DNA of 10,071 bases, taken from Bacteroidales bacterium (GTDB lineage: Bacteria; Bacteroidota; Bacteroidia; Bacteroidales; UBA7960). Of this stretch, positions 7,344-10,071 are shown piece after piece; the first letter of the stretch is position 1, and the number at the start of each line of letters is the position of its first letter. A model generated the notes under the pieces. It ran no database searches. It saw nothing but the letters and a program-made list of their open reading frames with translations, and was not told the origin of the DNA. The stretch covers positions 1-10,071 of the forward strand of contig DMJL01000020.1 in the NCBI GenBank assembly GCA_003451785.1, written 5' to 3'. Position numbers and translations under genes: made by a program.

Positions 7344-7838
7344 ATGAGCAATAAAGGCAGATTTGTGTTGAGGGTTTATGGAATTGGGATTCATGAAGGA
7401 AGAATACTGGTAACGGATGAGTTCTGGTATGGGATGCCCATGACCAAATTCCCTGGCGGTGGATTGGAGTTTGGCGAAAGCACCTTGGATTGTTTAAATA
7501 GGGAGTGTATGGAAGAACTTGGGCAGGAAGTGGATGTTTTAGACCATTTTTACACCACCGACATTTTCCAACAAACGCTTTTTGTTGAAAACATGCAATT
7601 GATAAGCATCTATTACATCATAAAATTCAGCAATCCTACGGCTATCGCAGCAAACACCAAGCCATTCGATTTTGCAATGAAAAACGGGAATATGGCTCCC
7701 CGCTGGATACCATTGGAGAATTTCAGCGATGACGATTTAACACTGCCCATTGATAAAATTGTTGCCAAAAAAGTTGCAGAATCGCAGAACAAATATGCAA
7801 AAGCAGCAGATTCGAGATCCAGTGCAGCGGACTTTTAG
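7344..7838 (+). CDS. NUDIX hydrolase
   Basis: A 164-residue protein of the NUDIX superfamily, which hydrolyses a nucleoside diphosphate linked to another group, with Mg2+ bound by the NUDIX box. The box GX5EX7REUXEEXGU is present: Gly39, Glu45, Arg53-Glu54, Glu57-Glu58 and Gly60. The last position, normally hydrophobic, is Gln61, and the first U is Cys55. FPGGGLEFGE before the box is typical. The open frame continues upstream to 7212 inside mnmD, but ATG 7344 lies just before the first conserved strand (RFVLRVYGIGI) and leaves a normal 20-base gap, so it is preferred. The last 20 or so residues (after KIVAKKVAES) are Lys/Ala/Ser-rich and resemble no conserved part of the fold; this tail overlaps a small ORF in another frame. 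The substrate cannot be inferred. Confidence 0.92.
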   Translation: MSNKGRFVLRVYGIGIHEGRILVTDEFWYGMPMTKFPGGGLEFGESTLDCLNRECMEELGQEVDVLDHFYTTDIFQQTLFVENMQLISIYYIIKFSNPTAIAANTKPFDFAMKNGNMAPRWIPLENFSDDDLTLPIDKIVAKKVAESQNKYAKAADSRSSAADF

Positions 7839-7944
7839 AAAAGGAAAGAATGTAAATCGCGCTACAATAACACAATTGCTACGCAATTTTGATATACCAT
7901 TGCTATGCCGCAACCTGCATAAAATCAAAGAATATCCGCACTGA
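7795..7944 (+). CDS. Possible small basic protein, out of frame at the NUDIX 3' end (doubtful)
   Basis: ATG 7795 opens a 49-codon frame that overlaps the last 44 bases of the NUDIX gene in another frame and ends at TGA 7942-7944. The product would be basic (many Lys, Arg and Gln), beginning MQKQQIRDPVQRTFRKG and containing ATITQLLRNFDIPLL; I recognise no family. In the same frame the ORF can be extended to ATG 7750 (64 residues). Against it, the terminator hairpin's 5' arm (7912-7920) lies within the frame and no separate initiation signal is visible. For it, the frame stays open for over 100 bases beyond the NUDIX stop and ends exactly in the terminator loop, as a last operon gene might. Confidence 0.25.
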   Translation: MQKQQIRDPVQRTFRKGKNVNRATITQLLRNFDIPLLCRNLHKIKEYPH

Positions 7945-7966
7945 AAAGTGAAATGCAGGTTTTTTT
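7912..7966 (+). terminator. Rho-independent terminator of the mnmD-NUDIX unit
   Basis: AACCTGCAT (7912-7920) pairs perfectly with ATGCAGGTT (7953-7961), and a run of seven T (7960-7966) follows. The intervening 32 bases contain a nested hairpin, CACT-GAAA-AGTG (7939-7950), closed by a GNRA-type tetraloop. The stem is convincing, though the loop is unusually long for a simple terminator. Confidence 0.8.
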
Positions 7967-8006
7967 GTTCTAAATTTCTACAAGATACCTTTAGTAAAAA
8001 TTAGTT

Positions 8007-8030
8007 TGCACTACTTTAGTGCAGCTTTTT
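8007..8030 (+). terminator. Perfect hairpin with short T-run in the gap before the MaoC-like gene
   Basis: TGCACTA (8007-8013) and TAGTGCA (8017-8023) form a perfect 7-bp stem with a 3-base loop, followed after GC by five T (8026-8030). It could be a second, backup terminator for the mnmD-NUDIX unit or an operator for the next gene. The T-run is short and displaced by two bases, so terminator function is uncertain. Confidence 0.45.
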
Positions 8031-8195
8031 GAATATTTGTGTATTTTTAGGCTATTATAAATGGATTGTTGGTTATCCACTTTTTATAAAAAAATCCACA
8101 CACGATTTGAACTTTATTATATAAAATTACATGCAATACAGCATTAAAGTCTATTAACCAATCCATAAAAACCTGATTAAACTAATTTTACACAA

Positions 8196-8993
8196 ATGAA
8201 GTTCGAATACACCTTTACCAACCAACATATAGTTGAATTTTGCAAATCCACTTGCGACCACAACCCTGTGCACAATCCCGAATATATGACTTCGAATGGA
8301 AAGCGCGTAATTGTGCCGGGAATGATGCTCTTTTCGAAGGTTGTAACATTATTGTTTGGGAGTGTTGGCACTTCGCTCAACACCTACAAGATTCTTATCA
8401 ATTCCATTATCAGTGCCAATGAGCCGGTAACTTTGGGTTTTGAAGATGGGGGCGAAAATCAGAAATACATCTTTGCTATCAATCGTCAGGACTCTTTTTC
8501 TAATGCCAATGAGCGGTCCAGAGTCTATTTGCGTACCCAAGATAAATCCTATCCGCAAAATGGGAGTCTTCTATCTCTGCCTATGGAGCAATGGCAATTG
8601 GATGGATTTGGCCAGGTAATTGGTTGTCAAAACATTATACTTAGGGATTTTTTATTTGGCATTGCCTACGCCAGCAATGCTTTGTTTAAGCGCATTGCGC
8701 ATCCAATAACAGAAATAGATAAAGAAATCCACAATTTTTTGGATAAAAAAACCAATCAAAGTCAGATTTCACCATTTTATCAGTCGTTAGAAATATTTTT
8801 ACCACCCAATCCCATACCCCTAAAATCTCAATCGAACATTGACTATCGCATAAATTTCGAACGGGTATTGGAGGGCAAGGTGTATATCGCCCATGTGAGA
8901 TGCGAGCAACAAGGCAATTTGCTGTATCATTCTGAGTATAGGCTAATGGCCATTCCCGATAGGGTGATTATGCGTATGGCAAAGGATTGTTAA
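8196..8993 (+). CDS. MaoC-like hotdog-fold protein (putative hydratase/dehydratase)
   Basis: A 265-residue protein. Residues 16-44 contain CDHNPVHNPEYM followed by VPGMM. This is the hydratase-2 / MaoC motif (D-x-N-P-V-H ... GM), with Asp21 and His26 at the positions of the catalytic pair that adds or removes water on 2-enoyl thioesters; the usual Gly before Asp is Cys20. The C-terminal part (about 215-257: YRINFERVLEGKVYIAHVR ... YHSEYRLMA) looks like strands of a second hotdog domain, so a double-hotdog layout as in fungal and peroxisomal hydratase 2 is likely, though I cannot align the middle. Such proteins act on acyl-CoA or acyl-ACP in fatty-acid, polyketide or PHA pathways. No partner genes (ketoreductase, ketosynthase, ACP) are nearby, so the pathway is unknown. 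ATG 8196 has the family N-terminus close behind it. It ends 5 bases from the convergent sfsA gene. Confidence 0.72.
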   Translation: MKFEYTFTNQHIVEFCKSTCDHNPVHNPEYMTSNGKRVIVPGMMLFSKVVTLLFGSVGTSLNTYKILINSIISANEPVTLGFEDGGENQKYIFAINRQDSFSNANERSRVYLRTQDKSYPQNGSLLSLPMEQWQLDGFGQVIGCQNIILRDFLFGIAYASNALFKRIAHPITEIDKEIHNFLDKKTNQSQISPFYQSLEIFLPPNPIPLKSQSNIDYRINFERVLEGKVYIAHVRCEQQGNLLYHSEYRLMAIPDRVIMRMAKDC

Positions 8994-8998
8994 TCGGC

Positions 8999-9748
8999 CT
9001 AAAGCAATTCTTGTTTAAATTCAAATGGATTTTCTAAGTTTAGTAATTCCCAATTTACAGGCAAAGTTTTTTCAAAAAAGATGCCTTCCGGCGTAGGTTT
9101 CACTTGCATTGCATAAATTTCAACTCCGTAGTAAAAAGCACTCCTGAGTTTCTGTGCATAAAGTGGGTCTATACTGCTTGCTGCGCAAAAGGCCAAGGCA
9201 TCTGTGCGCTGCACAACAAACACAATGGCACCTCTCCCTCCCTTTTGCACTATTTCCATAAGGGTATCCAAATGCTTTTGCCCGCGGGCGGTTGGGGAAT
9301 CAGGAAACATAGCCATCCCATCCTTGCAAAGGGTTACATTCTTCACTTCTATAAAACATTCTTGACCGTCCTTGGCGGCAAGGAAATCCAACCGACTTTT
9401 TCCCACGCCTACTTCTTGTCTTATCCAATCGAAATGCGAAAGCCCGGGCAGTAGATGGTTTTGTAATGCCGCTCTAACAAGATTATTTGCCAATGCAGTA
9501 TTGACTCCTACCCAATTTCCATTCACTTGCACTAATTGCCAAGTGTATGAAGTTTTACGAATAGGGTTGTCGCTAATCGAAAGCATCACGGAAGCATTGG
9601 GATAACAGCAACCCATCATGCTACCTGTGTTTGGGCAATGGGCAAAGGAAACGGTATTGTCGGGGAGCAATACTTCTGCTATGAATCTGTTATGGCGGGC
9701 AATGAGTTGAGCCTCAGTCAGGGGAGTTGGAAATTTGTACAGAAGCAT
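8999..9748 (-). CDS. sfsA: SfsA family protein (DNA-binding / putative nuclease)
   Basis: A 249-residue SfsA homologue, the usual size for the family. E. coli SfsA was named for stimulating sugar (maltose) fermentation; it binds DNA and its C-terminal half has a PD-(D/E)xK nuclease-like core, but its physiological role is unsettled. Family blocks in order: RHNRFIAEV at 18-26, HCPNTGSM at 37-44, GVNTALANNLV from 80, EVGVGKSRLDFL at 111-122, FIEVKNVTL at 131-139 and FPDSPTARGQKHL at 147-159. Asp120, Glu133 and Lys135 fit the nuclease-type metal site and are intact. The ATG at 9746-9748 begins the family-typical N-terminus; no Shine-Dalgarno is visible. The stop codon is TAG. Only 62 bases, mostly a perfect hairpin, separate it from the S9 peptidase gene upstream on the same strand. 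Confidence 0.95.
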   Translation of the reverse strand: MLLYKFPTPLTEAQLIARHNRFIAEVLLPDNTVSFAHCPNTGSMMGCCYPNASVMLSISDNPIRKTSYTWQLVQVNGNWVGVNTALANNLVRAALQNHLLPGLSHFDWIRQEVGVGKSRLDFLAAKDGQECFIEVKNVTLCKDGMAMFPDSPTARGQKHLDTLMEIVQKGGRGAIVFVVQRTDALAFCAASSIDPLYAQKLRSAFYYGVEIYAMQVKPTPEGIFFEKTLPVNWELLNLENPFEFKQELL

Positions 9749-9764
9749 TTATGAATCATATAAA

Positions 9765-9802
9765 ACTGCAAGCATCAGGATTCAGTCCCTGATGCTTGCA
9801 GT
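9765..9802 (-). terminator. Perfect 15-bp inverted repeat between the S9 peptidase gene and sfsA (probable terminator)
   Basis: Positions 9765-9779 and 9788-9802 are perfect reverse complements (core CTGCAAGCATCAGG / CCTGATGCTTGCAG) around an 8-base loop. On the minus strand, in the direction of both neighbouring genes, the stem is followed by only three more T before ATATG, so the U-tract is short. The most likely role is a terminator for the S9 peptidase gene, whose stop lies 8 bases before it. It could also be a transcript-stabilising intercistronic hairpin or a protein-binding palindrome. Confidence 0.65.
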
Positions 9803-9810
9803 AAACGAAG

Positions 9811-10071
9811 TTATGGTTGTGTTCTGTTTTTCACGAATCGATTGAACCATTGAAGCCGCTCCCAATGCATGTGTAGAATGGATTCCCGTGCGCGGTATCC
9901 ATGACTTTCATGGGGTAGCATCACCAAGCGGGTAGTAGCACCATGTCCCCGCAATGCATCGTAGAATCTCTCGCTCTGCATGGGGAATGTGCCTGCATTA
10001 TTGTCTTCTGCTCCATGTATGAGCAATAGCGGTGTTGTGATTCTATCGGCAAACATAAATGGCGACATATT
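9811..10071 (-). CDS. S9 family peptidase (glutamyl-endopeptidase-like, S9D), C-terminal fragment cut by the window edge
   Basis: The last 86 codons of a prolyl-oligopeptidase-type serine peptidase; the frame is open to the right edge, so the methionine at 10066-10068 is internal and the true start lies outside. The visible part is the end of the alpha/beta-hydrolase domain: MSPFMFADRITTPLLLIHG, then EDNNAGTFPMQSERFYDALRGHG with the catalytic Asp (10003-10005), then LPHESHGY with the catalytic His (9901-9903). The nucleophile serine is beyond the edge. EDNNxGTFPMQSER and LPxESHGYxARES are closest, from memory, to the S9D glutamyl endopeptidases of plants and bacteria rather than to DPP IV. 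Such enzymes are often exported or periplasmic, but the N-terminus is not in view. Its stop TAA (9811-9813) is followed on its strand by the 15-bp inverted repeat. Confidence 0.9.
   Translation of the reverse strand, partial: NMSPFMFADRITTPLLLIHGAEDNNAGTFPMQSERFYDALRGHGATTRLVMLPHESHGYRARESILHMHWERLQWFNRFVKNRTQP

Noticed and set aside
8062..8079. TGGAT ... ATCCA hairpin in the gap before the MaoC-like gene
   Set aside because: Only 5 bp in AT-rich DNA, with no T-run directly after it; likely chance.
1..10071. CRISPR array, insertion sequence, tRNA, rRNA or phage genes
   Set aside because: No regularly spaced repeats, no transposase or integrase motif, and no tRNA-like TTC-loop sequence were seen on either strand.

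Overview
The window looks like an ordinary chromosomal segment of a member of the Bacteroidota. The evidence is a TAnnTTTG-type -7 promoter element in front of rplS, start codons with no Shine-Dalgarno sequence but A-rich leaders, a stand-alone MnmD instead of a fused MnmC, a fused formimidoyltransferase-cyclodeaminase, and AT-rich intergenic DNA around moderate-GC genes. The order or genus cannot be fixed from the sequence alone. No transposase, integrase, tRNA, rRNA, CRISPR array or phage gene is visible.

Layout. Positions 1-474 hold no convincing gene but contain a compact cluster of small hairpins (309-395). rplS (545-901) follows, with its own promoter and a clear intrinsic terminator (932-959). 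About 540 gene-free bases come next. Then three genes run on the plus strand: the fused FTCD enzyme (1505-3193), a fold-type III PLP enzyme of the D-threonine aldolase / D-serine dehydratase group (3289-4392) and a long-chain acyl-CoA synthetase (4512-6437) closed by a strong terminator (6459-6502). After an upstream region rich in AATTGC motifs, mnmD (6631-7323) and a NUDIX hydrolase (7344-7838) lie 20 bp apart and probably form an operon, ending at a long hairpin terminator (7912-7966). An AT-rich gap with one perfect hairpin leads to a hotdog-fold MaoC-like protein (8196-8993). This runs tail to tail, with 5 bp between, into sfsA on the minus strand (8999-9748). A perfect 15-bp inverted repeat separates sfsA from the 3' end of an S9-family peptidase gene, also on the minus strand, that continues past the right edge.

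How the genes relate. FTCD (histidine-derived formiminoglutamate to methenyl-tetrahydrofolate plus ammonia) and the D-amino-acid PLP enzyme could both serve amino-acid catabolism, but no other histidine-degradation gene is present and the link is only adjacency. The acyl-CoA ligase and the MaoC-like protein are both plausibly tied to acyl chains, but they are not in one transcription unit. rplS and mnmD belong to translation (ribosome structure and tRNA wobble-uridine modification).

I did not find a convincing undescribed multi-gene system. The items most worth a second look are the inverted repeat in front of sfsA, the HxC metal motif in the PLP enzyme, the structured DNA upstream of rplS, the AATTGC cluster upstream of mnmD, and the overlap between the NUDIX 3' end, a small out-of-frame ORF and a terminator.
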